Notes: generated by a model not told the origin, from the letters alone. DNA of 64,000 nucleotides from Steromphala cineraria (GCA_916613615.1 OU744725.1:55245075-55309074); one strand, 5' to 3'. Shown: positions 34,751-46,720, counted from the stretch's first letter. Made by a program: numbers and translations.

Positions 34751-37425
34751 AAATTGTCATAACTTCAGTCAATTCACGTTCATCCTAATTAATTTTAACG
34801 AATAATCATTGTTTTTAAGCACGCATGGCATTGGTTAGCATATGGATATATATCTTTTTTTGCTAGATGAATAAAGATTTCAGATTTTAATATTTTTTAT
34901 TGTACAAACACCTACACAGGGAAGGGTACATGTCTACGTCTATGAACTACCTGTAATGAAGTTTATATGTCTCATCCATGACTCCGTGAAACACTACAGA
35001 GTTTTTTCAGCAAAATAAATGTATAGCAATTTAATAGCTCAAACTTACAGATTTGACATCCAGGTAGCATGCAGCCTCATGCTTTATGTGAATAATCTTA
35101 TTTGCAGGTTATATTCATTGCAATCCAAGGTAAATGGTTTGCTTGTTATAGGACTTTTGACAGAGTTCCGTGGATTCATATTACCGTGAATTGACGAAGC
35201 ATGGTGTTTAAAAAGTTGAAGTTAATTTGGCAGATAACTGAAGACTAGAATAAAGAACAAAAAAAGACTTATCTTCAGTACAGAAAGTTCACAGACAATA
35301 GCAACCATATTGCTGTGATTCATTCATTAGCTGATATGATGCATTTTGGATACAAGGGTATTGGACATTAGGGTTTTGAAGAATCTCTGTTGATTAAAAA
35401 ACATTGATAAGGCAGGAAGTTTAAAAGTTGAAGTTAACAAAAAGAAATCAAACACTTTTGTGAAGAAGAGACTGTTTTCTGCAGTAGAAATGTTTCACAT
35501 CGACCATATGTATAGCACCTTTTTTTTCTTCTTTTTTTTCCTCCATTTTTTAGGGTACATATCCATCACACAAGAGTAATGAGGGTATCAGGGTATTGAT
35601 GGAATCCTGTGGATTCAAATAAGCAGAGGAAGCAGGATGTTGACAAAATTTGAAGCTAAGAAACAGAAAATTAAGACTGGAATAAATAATAGGTTGTTTT
35701 CTCCTGTTCAGTACATTATGTTCGCACATACCACAGAAACGTGCAGACGTTCACAGTTACAGCAGAATTACCTGACTACAGGCTGGAATCTAGCTAAAGG
35801 TAAACAATCAGTCTGCAGGGACCGACTGGATTTGAAAAGTTGAGAAATAGAATAAACACTTCCTGTTGTGTGCGCTTTTGTTTACATCAAGTAGGTGATT
35901 GCACATAAGTAAGTGATTTATCTACCTGGCAATTGTACCCAGTGCTGGCCTAGCTGTGTTCTTGCATTTGTTACACCTGCAGTTGGTTACCTTGCAGTTG
36001 ATTGCAGCACCTACAGCCTTCATTAGGCCAGACAAAATTGAATAGTTGATTACAGGTTTTTGGGGGTAAAGTATCTTAGGCCCCAAAAATAAAAATAAAA
36101 TTCTGGTCTTAACATTCACGCAAAAATGATGTGATTACGAAGATTTTTTTTTATTGTCACCTTTTTTTTTTAACATGAAGAAAAAAGAAATAAATATAAC
36201 CTTTGAATAACTTTTTTCACTGCTTCTTAGAAGGCATGAACCGAAACGAGTAACATTTAAGAGCCTGTATTTCAAAACTTTCCTTTGTCAACATCTTGAA
36301 AAAAGGCTTGATATGGAGGTTTGAACCTGATGTTGGCGGAAACCAGAAACAATTTACTTTTTATTCTAGACCTTAAAGGAAGGAGACCAAAAAAGAAGCA
36401 AAGTTTTAGTTGAGCGATCGAATTTGGCAACATTTTCAATTTGGGGATGAGACGCATTTACATTCCAAATTTGCCAAAATCATGTGAAAAGATTCGGCAA
36501 ATGAACTTGATTAAATTGGCTTTTGTTTTTTTGTTGTCTTAGCAGTCCCACAAAAAATTTTAGTTGTATCTCCAAAATATATTTCTGGTGTTCTAAAAGT
36601 TGCCTGTCAATCAATCAATTGCTGGTTAATTTCAGAGAGGGCTTGTTGAAGAAAAATCAGCAAACCTGCTTGGTTTATGTGATGTTTTATATAATTGAGG
36701 GCTTGTCAGCTTGCGAGAGAAAAATTTTGACCGCTGAACATATGACATTGTCTCCTTGGACTTTTGCATGGCTTATGTAAAAACTTGATCAAATCAATTT
36801 CTAAGATGTTAACTTTTTCATGTTTTAATTGAATTGCTTGCAGGTAAAATTGTTAGCATGTTATTCAAATGTTACATGATGTTTCAGACTGTCATTTTGA
36901 TTAATAAGAAAAATTTTAATGAAACTGTTTTGACACGTAAAGTGGATAAAAATACTTCATACTTATTATTAATCATAAAATCCTGACGGATCCAGTGAAA
37001 TTGACATTTTTGTTTGTCCCTTTCCATATTAATAATATGTCATCATGAATTTAATTGAATTTCATATGTCATAGACAATTTGAACTAGAAATTTTACAAT
37101 TTAATCATTTATCTCCATCAAATAGACAGCTTTAATCAAATCTAGTTGAAAAATTCAGTTTAATAAGCATGTATCTTTTTAAAAAAGCTTTTAGTATTTT
37201 TCAAAATAACTATTAGTTTATGCCAATTTGTCCTAGAACAATTCATGGTATGGTTGAAATTCTAAATCTCCTTCAGGTTACCTTAACTTACTGAAGACAA
37301 TGACACTAAACCATTCCTATAACAGTCATTAAAGAGTAAAATCTGTGGTACCCAATAAGATATTTTGAATAAGAGTCTTTTTGTCTTTTGCAATAAATAA
37401 TCAAGAATTTGGTACACTAGGAGCA
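34751..37425. other. Long AT-rich stretch; one cysteine-rich open frame
   Basis: A minus frame ending at 35922 contains CKVTNCRCNKCK followed by NTARPALGTIAR and a stop. Cysteine spacing is suggestive of a zinc-binding CXC-like piece but is too short to assign. The rest is homopolymer-rich intron-like sequence. Confidence 0.3.
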
Positions 37426-37430
37426 GAAAG

Positions 37431-37672
37431 TCTGATCTACATTCATTCACATTGCCATTAAATATTGCAGGGGAGTCTTTTGCAACCAATACTCAAGACT
37501 TTAAGACACATTCCTGAAACTCAGTTCCAGATTCATTCACATTAGCTAGAAAGTCTGATCTACATTCATATTGCCCTTAAATATTGCAGGGGAGTCATTG
37601 CAACAAATACTGAAGAGTTTAAGACACATTCCTGAAACTCAGTTCCAGATTCATTCACACTAGCTAAGAAGA
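37431..37672. repeat. Tandem duplication, about 113-bp period
   Basis: AAAGTCTGATCTACATTCAT at 37437 and 37550, both followed by AAATATTGCAGGGGAGTC, AAGACACATTCCTGAAACTC and AGTTCCAGATTCATTCACA. Small deletions distinguish the copies; similarity is high, so it is recent. Confidence 0.85.
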
Positions 37673-38089
37673 TTGCAGACTTTTTCTCAAGGTTCATCTG
37701 CAAGATTTACAATCTCTGGGACTCAGTTGCACCTGATGAAAGAACTCCAGAGATATGTAGAAGAGAGAAGTTTCACAAGTTCTATCTGTGTGTAAAGTAG
37801 AGAAAGAGAAATGGCGCCATTCATCATCAACACCTGTTCCTTGTGCAAGAAGCTTTCCTGGATGTGCAGAAATGTGCAGGTTGTAATGCTCTTAATGCAA
37901 AACTATTAGTTCCAGAGATAATGTCTTTGTTGGTCATTCAAGTTTGCAGTAAATTTTGCCTTCTTCATAGGAATTAAAGTGAACAAGCTTAGATATGCCA
38001 ATGGCCAAAGTGAATGTCAGACACTTATGACTATCTAAGTTAAGAAAACTTTCAAATCCTGGGCACATGACTTTGATTTTTAGTTGAGA

Positions 38090-38530
38090 CATGGATATGG
38101 ATATTTATCATCCAAAAGTGTGTTCCACAGGAGATATCGCTTTGACAGTAGAATTTGAACAATGCCCTGTCATCAGCAGGGACATGACATCACAAACAAT
38201 TTGCACCATCAGAATTGACGTCATAATGCTATGACGTCATAAACCCAACGACGTCATTAACACGATGACGTCACAATGCTATGACATCACTGGTTTAAGA
38301 GTTGGAGGACTATGCAGTGTTCAAAGATGTACATTTTTCATGCTCATGTGATGAAAAATGATTTTGGATTATAAATAGAATCTCACCCTCGTGTCTTCTG
38401 ATATCAAATATATCAACACTCGTTGACAAAAGTAAAATATCCTCGGCAAGCCTGAGATATTTGTTACTTTTATCAACTTGTGTTGATATATTTGATACCA
38501 GAAGACACTTGGGTGAGATTCTCTATATAT
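38090..38530 (+). repeat. CRE-motif/foldback block, copy 2
   Basis: Contains the TGACGTCA array (38185-38289) and a long foldback: left arm 38370-38419 (AATCTCACCCTCGTGTCTTC...) and right arm 38480-38530 (...CAGAAGACACTTGGGTGAGATT), about 50 bp each with few mismatches. Together with copy 1 this defines a repeat family of about 400 bp. Confidence 0.75.
38216..38289. promoter_or_regulatory. Five regularly spaced TGACGTCA-type (CRE) motifs
   Basis: TGACGTCA at 38216, 38232 and 38266, CGACGTCA at 38249, TGACATCA at 38282: spacings 16-17 bp. Perfect palindromic CREB/ATF-type sites, but spaced as a roughly 16.5-bp tandem repeat inside a dispersed repeat, so their origin is expansion and any regulatory role is inference. 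Confidence 0.5.
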
Positions 38531-39139
38531 TTTTATTGGTGACAATTGTGTGCATGGGATGGGAAAAGCACACAAAGGATTAATTTTAAACCACCCAACA
38601 AGGTGAACAGTTCTCTCAGTTGGGTGGCAACATTTAGCAAGAACCTGATTTCAACTGGGATTTGTTTTTGTTCTACATGTATTTTTTAACATGAATATCT
38701 AACCTCGAACCCTATTTCTATACGTTTTTAGCTGTTTCTTGAAGACCATCAAGATAATGGCAAACTTAATCCAGAGGTAAAATTTACACAATGATTACTA
38801 TATTTCCATAACAGGAGTTTACATCAAAGCTTGGTTCCACTTCTTCCACTGAGGTGTTAACTGACTAGATTGCCTCCACGAGGAACAGAATACACCTGGA
38901 TAGAATATAGTGAGTGTACATATATATCACTGCTGCTTTAGGTCCATATAAATCTTTTTTCGTCGCATTACACCAAGTTTGAGGCAGATATGTCCCCATG
39001 TACCCCGCCTCTGAATGGTATAACTTATATTGTTCCTTCAAACCTTTTCCTATGAAAGAGACCCTGACTTTTGAACAACTGATACATAAGCTCAGGGAAA
39101 CAACATAACATCTCAGAAAGTAATGAAACCTTGCTCCTT

Positions 39140-39835
39140 CATAACTTTTACCATTGAGCGAGATCCTTATTTTATTATAAATGAAACAATAAAATTGTTG
39201 GGTTCTTCATTAAACCATGCTTAGATACAAATGATTATACCTTTTACCATTTAGAGAGATCCAGATTTTTATATAAATGAAACAATAGAATTGTTCGGTT
39301 CTTCATTAAACCTTGCTCCAATACTAAAGATCATACCTTTTACCATTGAGAGAAATCCTGATTTTTTATAATGAAACAATAAAATTGTTTGTTTTTCATG
39401 AAACCATGTTTAGATTCTAACAATCATACCTTCTACCATTGAGAGATATCCAGATTTGTATATAAATGAACCAATTGAATTGTTGGGTTCTTCTTAAAAC
39501 CACGTTTAAAATCTAACAATCATACCTTCTACCAATGAGAGAGATCCAGATTTTTATATAAACGAAACAATAGAATTGTTGGGTTTTTCATGAAACCTTG
39601 CTTGGATTTTAAAGATCATACCTTTTACCAACGAAAGAGATCCTGATTTTTATTATAAATGAAACAATAAAATTGTTGGGTTCTTCATGAAACCTTGCTT
39701 AGATACTAACAATTATACCTTCTACTATTGAGAGAGATCCAGATTTTTATATAAATGAACAAATTGAATTGTTCGGTTTTTCTTGAAACCTTGCTCCATT
39801 ACTATAGAGATCATACCTTTCACCTATGAGAACTG
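39140..39835. repeat. Satellite-like array, eight 96-bp units
   Basis: CTTTTACCATT or CTTCTACCAWT starts at 39145, 39241, 39337, 39430, 39526, 39622, 39719 and 39817. Each unit continues with GAGAGATCCAGATTTTTATA, ATGAAACAATARAATTGTTS and CATGAAACCTTGCTTRGAT. A decayed unit precedes (39045). The AACAATARAATTGTT part is a small palindrome. Confidence 0.9.
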
Positions 39836-40059
39836 ACGTTTGTTCACATTGAACCATGCTGTGACTTATGCTCAGGTGATATCGTAAGTGATGGAGTTCC
39901 GTTACACACCCAGGTGGTTTCGAACCCTCCTCTAATGGGCCTCTTTAGGGGGTAAGAAACGAGAAAGATGCATGGCCTAATTGGCACTTAGGTGTTTCAG
40001 ACCTTGGTGAATGCATTTACTTCTTGCAGTATGTGTACACAGCTCCAGTTAAACAGTTG

Positions 40060-40690
40060 GGGATTATTGGATTTAGGAGTTTTTTTTGCGAAATCATGCA
40101 TTTTTTTTGCATTGATTGTTCCCTATTTTACTTCTGGACATGAAACTGCTTTTGCAGATTGACAGAGTTGTGTTATGAGGTACACAATTGTCACATGAGA
40201 AAGTCAATCAATTTGGGAGCTTTGGACCTTTTTTTTGTGGCAAAACCATGAGATTTTTGGGAATGAATTGTACTGGTTTTTTTAACAGATCAAACTGTTT
40301 GTACAGTTTGTTGTAACAGCAGAGTTGTGTCTAAAAGCATGCAAATTGTTTCACAAGAAAAAGGACATACATTTTAGCACAGTTTGGGAGCACTGGATTA
40401 TTTTTGTTCAAGCAAATGGTTTTTAGCATGGATTTGACCATTCTTTCTTTCAGTAGATGAAACAGATAGTGTTAAAGTCAGAATTGTGTTCAATAGTAGA
40501 GAAATTGGTAAACAAAAGTAAAAGAATTTTCTTGCAAGAAAATTCAGAGTATTGGATTACGTTTTTCAAGACATGGAATATTTGGATTGAAACTTTTTTT
40601 ACAAGGGATCAAGCTGCTTTTACAGATAGTCTGAAGATCAAAGTTGTGTTCTTAGGTAAACAAATGGCTTACAAGGATAGGGTTTTTTTC
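40060..40690. repeat. Degenerate 140-170-bp repeat
   Basis: TTTGGGAGCWYTGGA-like starts at about 40056, 40212 and 40385 are each followed by T-rich sequence and ATGAATTGTAC/AAACTG blocks. Strongly diverged; boundaries are approximate. Confidence 0.45.
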
Positions 40691-40721
40691 TGATCAGGAT
40701 GCACTGCAAAAAAAAAAGGAA

Positions 40722-40933
40722 AACAAGATGTGTTTGTGAAACACGAATGCCCCCGGATGCATATGTCAAGTATCAAAGACCTAGCTCTGACCAATCAAAA
40801 GTTATCACCAAGGTTAAAGTTTTTGTGGACAAACGGACAGACAGACGGACAGACGGACAGACGGACAGACGGACAGACAGACGGACAGGTGAAAAACAAT
40901 ATACCCCCGGAATCTCCGATTCGGGGGCATAAA
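40722..40933 (+). mobile_element. Dispersed 200-bp element with GACGGACA array, copy 2
   Basis: Differs from the 29.06-kb copy mainly in array length. AAAAAAGGAA occurs on both sides (about 40712 and 40931), a plausible 10-bp target duplication, which favours a retroposed insertion. Frames of 77-83 codons here are repeat products. Confidence 0.8.
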
Positions 40934-41796
40934 AAAGGAAGCACTGCATTTCAGATCTTCAACATTTTGCCCTCAGGTTGACTGACAGCTAAACAGTAAC
41001 ATGCATTCACTAGTTACTACATAAGGAAACTTTTTTATTTTAGGATACACTATAACAACCTTAGCAAGAAATGGATAAAAACTTCTTTATTTTGGCATAC
41101 ATGCATTAACGTGTTTCTTCAACAAAGAATGTGTTGAAATATTTCTAGGAGACTTTAACTCTTTCAGTGTGCAGCAAGTTGGAAACTATTGGAATCATTT
41201 TTTTAGGTGACGGAAGTTGCTCAAAGATTAGGCATCAGTTTTTGTACCTGCATGTAATTGACAGATGCTGTAAGTCTTCCCATTTCACACCTGACTTGTA
41301 TTGTATTTCTCCCCCAATTAACAGGTAATTCTATTTCAGGTAGGCCATATTTATAAAACTCTTTTTTGCAATTGTCAAAAGGCCATTTCCAGGCTGGTAA
41401 ATTTGAAATTTATATCAGATAGCAGAAGTTGTTGACAATTTCAATAAAATCAAAGTTGCCCAAATGATTACAAGGAGAAAGCCTGCGACACCCAAGAGAT
41501 TATATATGATTTTCAGTGAAACCTGCAAGTATTAGCTGTACTAACTGATACTGCAGGGATATTTAACAAAAAAATATTGAGCCTTAATGCCAGGCAAAGA
41601 AGGAATATTCAAACTGAGCCATTTTACTGACCATAGATTTCAACAATTGTCTAGAAACTGGTTGTCCAAAAGCAAAATGATAGTGAAGAAACAGATCTTT
41701 CTAACACTGCTAAATAAGCTAGATTGTATGGCTATCAAGCATGGATGATTTAAAATACGAACAAATGATTCAAGACAAAAAGTGTGAATAACGAAG
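40934..41796. other. No feature supported
   Basis: AT-rich. At 41329-41341 two donor-like or acceptor-like motifs (ACAGGTAATT, TTCAGGTAGG) sit close together on the plus strand without an open frame. Confidence 0.4.
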
Positions 41797-41947
41797 AGGA
41801 ATATATGGATGACAACTTCTTTATTCATGGTATACAATGAATGAAGAAGTTGTCATCCATATATTCGATCACCATAAATATAGAAGTTGTCATCCATATA
41901 TTCCTCTTCATTATCATCATTCCAACTTCTAAAATGCCTCTTAGAGT
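41797..41947 (+). mobile_element. Penelope-like element terminal repeat (fragment)
   Basis: GAGGAATATATGGATGACAA followed by CTTCTTTATTCAT, then two inverted copies (GAAGTTGTCATCCATATATT at about 41847 and 41883) and CCAACTTCTAAAATGCCTCT. The same 3' block follows a GIY-YIG peptide at 47.6 kb, which ties it to Penelope-like elements. No coding part is left here. Confidence 0.6.
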
Positions 41948-43143
41948 AGACATAAAATGTGGTTAATAAGAGAAGGTTTAGAAGGCTTATTTGATTTAAT
42001 TCATATTTTAATCCATTATAACCATCTCCAGCTGACAATCCAACTCAAGCGATGCACTTTTCACAAGAAGTAAAATCCAACATACTAACATAATGGTTAC
42101 ATTCATAATCTTTACTCCCAATACAGATATATCAGGTTTAAGATCTTGTTTTCCAGTCACTAAAGGGTTTCTAATGATATAATACCCATAAATTCCTTAA
42201 CCAAGATGGACGTGCCAATATACCATAACAACGTACTGTCATTATAAAGCTGTAAATGACAAACTTGGATTGATAAAATATCATAGAAGAAACATAAAAT
42301 AGATAATATAGCTATTTCATTTCATCCAAATCAGTAAACCAGAATAAAGAATTTGTAAAACATCTTAATGAGAATTTATGGGAAAAGAATGAAGTATAAA
42401 TAATGTTCTCAAAACCCCGCTTGTGAAACTTAAGAATTTCAGGTCTAACTTGGAAAGAGACTATGTATTTGAAATAAAAAACAAGGAAACTTAAGTATGT
42501 GTAATTGTTTTGAGACCAAAACTTTTAAACACGACAAGATCTTTTAAATCTTGTGTCAGTTTTTTTATCTATCAACATGGGTAAGATTTCCATCTAACCA
42601 AGAACAAACACGAAAATTTAAAATACAAAAGTCATGTTCGAATGCTCAATGAAATATCTTGCAAAGTCATTACAATCAGTCATAATAACGTGTTTAGTCT
42701 AAAGTATGCTTTCTTCAACCGACTTTTAATATAGATGTATATATTGGAATATTGGTTACCCAGTGTTTCTCAAGTGTTCAGTCGACAGCATATATATATA
42801 TATATATATATATAAAACTTTGTGATCACTGTAATGTAAACCTCACTGAGGATGAAGTTCAAAGGAGGAGGAAATCTTTATTCTTTAAAAACTCATTTAT
42901 ACATTCATACATAACCATACCGCCAGTTGTTTCAATCTCGCAAATCTCACTGGCATGCAGTGTGTGAAACAATTTTCCAAACAGCAAAACATATATCTAT
43001 TCTCAAACCAAAAGGTGCACTTGACATATGCAAGACTGCTGCAAAAGGTGTTTCCTTTAGGGCAATATTAATTTTAAGCATGTATCACATACAATGGTGA
43101 GCGAGTTGGGTTTAGCACGCGAATTCAGAACCTGCCTGCCTAC
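41948..43143. other. Intron-like; TA microsatellite at 42790-42814
   Basis: AT-rich sequence on the downstream (minus-strand) side of the possible 70-nt exon. Apart from the (TA)n run I see no feature. Confidence 0.45.
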
Positions 43144-43213
43144 CTGTCTCTGATGTCATGAACATATACAGCCATATCCACAGCAACAGTATCCATAGTA
43201 ATCACAGACTTAC
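43144..43213 (-). CDS. Possible 70-nt exon directly behind a recursive splice site
   Basis: Seen on the minus strand: a long pyrimidine tract ends CTCTTTCAG at 43214, followed at once by GTAAGTCT. Downstream 70 nt stay open in one frame (KSVITMDTVAVDMAV, then YVHDIRD) and end AGACAG/GTAGGC, a usable donor. That frame includes an ATG at 43196. Two readings are possible: a small internal exon, or the 'RS-exon' that vertebrate recursive splice sites use for exon definition before being skipped. The exon would end in phase 2, so it cannot be joined in frame to the ATG of exon A or B and is not simply upstream of them. The peptide is not recognised. Confidence 0.35.
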
Positions 43214-43240
43214 CTGAAAGAGAAAAGAAGAAACATAAGC
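43208..43240 (-). promoter_or_regulatory. Candidate recursive splice site (ratchet point)
   Basis: On the minus strand an unbroken pyrimidine-rich tract (about 43214-43236, with only one or two purines) ends in CAG at the 43214/43213 junction and is directly followed by GTAAGTCT. A full 3' splice site abutting a full 5' splice site is the defining form of a ratchet point in long introns (known from Drosophila Ubx and from long vertebrate neuronal genes). It lies on the same strand as the two candidate first exons. The call rests on sequence only. Confidence 0.45.
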
Positions 43241-43990
43241 ACACAAACAATCAAATTTTAGTAACTGTCAGTAGCAGATCTTGAAATATTGAAAGGGGGA
43301 GCGTGGTGGGATTCACCTACTGAAAAAGAGGGCATCATCCTCAACATTTGTCCTTTAAGAAAAAATACTCAAAAATGTTGGTTTAAACCACATAAAAGCG
43401 TAATTTCAATCTTAAATCTTTTGTAAAATGACTTGACATGCAACATGTCTGCAAAGTAAATTAATAAATTCAAAATATCAAGTTTGCAAATGTCCTTAAA
43501 AGTTCAAGGTAAACACTGCTGCAAGGAAATAGCACATTAAAGATTACAGAGAGGAATCATTTTTAAATGGATTAAATAAATTAAATTCTCTTCAATCATT
43601 TCAACATTCTCCCCAACCTCAATGATCGACTATAACATTAAAACCTGTTGAAATAATACAACAGCAGCCCTGGTTTCTTGTTCAGGGATCAAATTGCACA
43701 TAAACAAGGCGCCAAGGTTAAGATAACCAGTGCAAATCTTTTCATCAATCATACTATTGTGCGATTGAATAAATAATGAACCACATGTAGCCATCAATCT
43801 CTCAAGACAATCACTTGAATTAATGTCATGAGCAAATTTTACATTAATTACCTTTGATAAATTTGTATTTAAATGAAAAATGTTAAATAATACACCTTGA
43901 TTTTCTTATGTTATAACCTCAAGTCATGATCACAGTGTCAACCTGTTTATTATAATCCCCTAACTTTTCAAAAATACAAATTCCATTAAT
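43241..43990. other. Unique sequence upstream of the recursive splice site
   Basis: No open frame with splice context. The pyrimidine tract belongs to the splice-site feature; beyond it lies plain AT-rich DNA. Confidence 0.4.
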
Positions 43991-44420
43991 AAACCTTTGT
44001 GAGCATGGCAGGTAAGGTGTTAACAATTTTCTCCCCTATCATCGACAGCAATATCAGAAACATTTCCCATTCATGTACAAGGCTGTTTCTAGAACCTCAG
44101 ACAGGAAACAAAGGGAAGATATATTTTTAGCCTTGTAGGTAAAGAGTTAACAATCTTCTAACCATTCACGATCTCTGTAACGTCTGCTACAACAAAACCT
44201 CCCCTATCCTTAACAGCAATATCAGAAACATTTCCCTTTGTGCACAAGACTGGTTCTACTCAAGAAGCTCAGACAGGAAACAAAGGGAAGATATATTTTT
44301 AGCATTGTAGGTAAAGAGTTAACAATCTCTAACCATTAATGATCACTATAGGCTGCTACTACAGAAACTCCCCTATCCTTCACTGCCAATATAAAAGACA
44401 TTACCCATTCATTACTGGGC
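43991..44420. repeat. Tandem array, 168-bp period, 2.6 units
   Basis: GCAATATCAGAAACATTTCC at 44048 and 44216, decayed at 44384; each unit also carries CTCAGACAGGAAACAAAGGG and GTAGGTAAAGAGTTAACAAT. Confidence 0.85.
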
Positions 44421-44658
44421 CAACACTGTCCAGAGCTGAGACAAATTGGACATACATTTCCTGTGTAGAAACCATATACTCTGGAGTCCATTAATTAGGA
44501 AATCTTGATTGCCACATGAATTATGTTTTCTTATTACCTTTTAATTCACGTTTAGATTTTATCAAAAATTGTATTAACCATAACCTTCAATAGCTTAGAT
44601 TAGTTCAAAAGTATGATATTGAAATGATTTTATTGGAATATTTTGATGAAATCACGCC

Positions 44659-45088
44659 TTAAAGGCACCACTCGACCGCGTTTCGTCCGCCATTTTGAAA
44701 CGTTAGCATTCCGAGAAAACAAATGAGCTGTATTATGCTTATTCATTAATAAAATAAAGAAATATTTACTTGACTGATATAAGAGGAGTATATTCACAAA
44801 TAATTCATAATAAAAGTTACCAGTTACAACAACATTTTGTCGTAATAATGCATTCCACGATCGTAGCTTCGAAGATTGGCTTCATTTCACGATGTTTTTA
44901 ATTTTCGAGCGATACACTTTATTCTTTGGCAAATTGTTTAATCTTTAACAACTGCAATGCTAACCTTACAAACATAATTGAAATTAAGTGTGAAATTATC
45001 ATGTAAAAATCATTTATAACTGTAAACAGGAAAGTCCTCCTGAATTTCGTTTCCACAAAAAATACCCCGCTCGAATGGTCCCTTTAAA
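44659..45088. mobile_element. Inverted-repeat element, TTAAAGG(C)ACCA ends
   Basis: Left TTAAAGGCACCACTCGA, right TCGAATGGTCCCTTTAA. Interior has CpG-rich patches (CCGCGTTTCGTCCGCC). The right subterminal block (TTTCCACAAAAAATACCCCG) is shared with the 27.37-kb element although other parts differ. About 430 bp, no transposase. Confidence 0.75.
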
Positions 45089-46352
45089 GAAATTTTTTTG
45101 CTGCTAAGTATGGTTTCTCATATAATATACATATTATGGATAAGACATGGTCCACGGGCATTATTAAGAATAAAGGACGTTTGTCCGAGGAAGTTTGCCT
45201 TTCACTTATATGGTAATGAGGATTTATTAGATTTAATAATTAATAATTAAGAACTCTAAGATAAAGCTCACAATGCCATCACTTTCATTTGTTGAAGAGC
45301 TACAGCAGAGAAAAGAAATATTCGTTTAATACAATATTAGATGATAAAATTTTGCATATAGAAAATGTCAGCATGAAGCAAATAATCCAATTTCATGAAT
45401 AAATAAGAATATAAAGTTTGTTAACAAACCAAAACAAATTGCATCATAAAACATAAAGCAATAAGAAGCGAAACAAAGAATTTACTGCGTGAAAACATAT
45501 CCTAGGCAATTACCTACAGTGTTGACTATACAGGGGAAATTTAGTGAATATTTATTCAATTGATTGTTGCGATAAAGAACAAAACAATCAGTTGTGGTGA
45601 ACCAGGCCTAAAGAAATTGTGAACATAAAATACCCTCGATCGCACCCCCCTGCGGTGTAAGTATTTCCGTGCGGAAGACTTTAATTGTTATTGGCTCTAT
45701 TATTCAATAAAATGATGTAAAACTGGCTATGTTGAAAAGCCCCCTGTGACAATTACCTTCCGCAAGATTGATTAACCGTAAATGTGGCGGTGATGCAGAA
45801 ATGGAAAATCCAGGACATCGCTTATCATATTGAATTAAACAGCGTAAAGATTAGTGTATATTGAATTATTGAAAACCAGTGCATATTTGCTAAGTTTTCA
45901 TTCTCACTTTATACAGTGACAATAGTGTAAAAAGGACATAGTGATTGTTTATATAGCTCAGTTAGTTTGTTCATGAATTTTGTAACAAGGAACTATTTTG
46001 AATTTGATTTGATAAAATCATACTATAACTGTAAGATTCAAATAACTTCTTGCAATTTATCTAAATGTTCAACATTCTATCCTTTATTTGGCTTATTATT
46101 GGCCATTGGTCATGTCACCATTACATGCACTTTAGAAAATATATAAAAAAGGATGGTAATCTTTAAATGGCCCTGTGATTATGACAATTGAGTCAACATC
46201 TTTCAAATTTAAAAAAAAAAAGAATTAAAAATGTATTTCCAAACAAATTTTATTTTTCAAACCATCATTATCAATAATCAAGCTGTGAATACAGATTAAA
46301 GAAGATTGTTTAGTTTTGTTCATACTTCATCAGTTAAAATTCTAAATAATTA
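45089..46352. other. No feature supported
   Basis: CpG-containing patch at 45635-45680 (GATCGCACCCCCCTGCGG) without frame or repeat match. The rest is AT-rich. Confidence 0.4.
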
Positions 46353-46415
46353 TATCGCCGCTCATGGCTGAAATATTGCCTAAGCGGTGTTAAGCACTAA
46401 CTCACTCATTCACTC
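46353..46415 (+). mobile_element. Solo SINE 3' tail
   Basis: ATCGCCGCTCATGGCTGAAA, TATTGCCTAAGCGGTG, TTAAGCACTAACTCACTCAT. This block is a common 3' tail of molluscan short retroelements. Flanking ATAATTA occurs on both sides and may be a short target duplication. A 5'-truncated insertion. Confidence 0.6.
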
Positions 46416-46687
46416 TATATAATTACAAACTGACTTCAACCTGGTCTAGCAACCCTATAAAAATCTGCAATATGTTCCAATGTTTCAGAAAAATCAGAGG
46501 AATAAAAGGAACATTTGCTAGAGAAAGGAAATGAAAGGAACGGCTTTGCGAATTGTTGGTGATTATAAGAGATTTCAAATAGTAATTATCTAATGGACTG
46601 CACTTAAGATTAAATGCATTAAGAAAAATCAATAGACAAAATGTCATAGGAAGATGTTAGCAAAATACTTTAAACAAAAAACACACA

Positions 46688-46720
46688 AAGAGAACCATTG
46701 GCTCTGTAGCTCATCCTATC
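46688..46720 (+). mobile_element. Solo end of the nested 9.85-kb element family
   Basis: GAGAACCATTGGCTCTGTAG then CTCATC matches the left end at 9848 except for one or two bases. No matching right end is near. Confidence 0.55.

Noticed and set aside
35922..36119. Cysteine-rich frame CKVTNCRCNKCK as a zinc-binding protein
   Set aside because: Only about 24 residues are suggestive, with no splice sites and no second motif; not enough to call.
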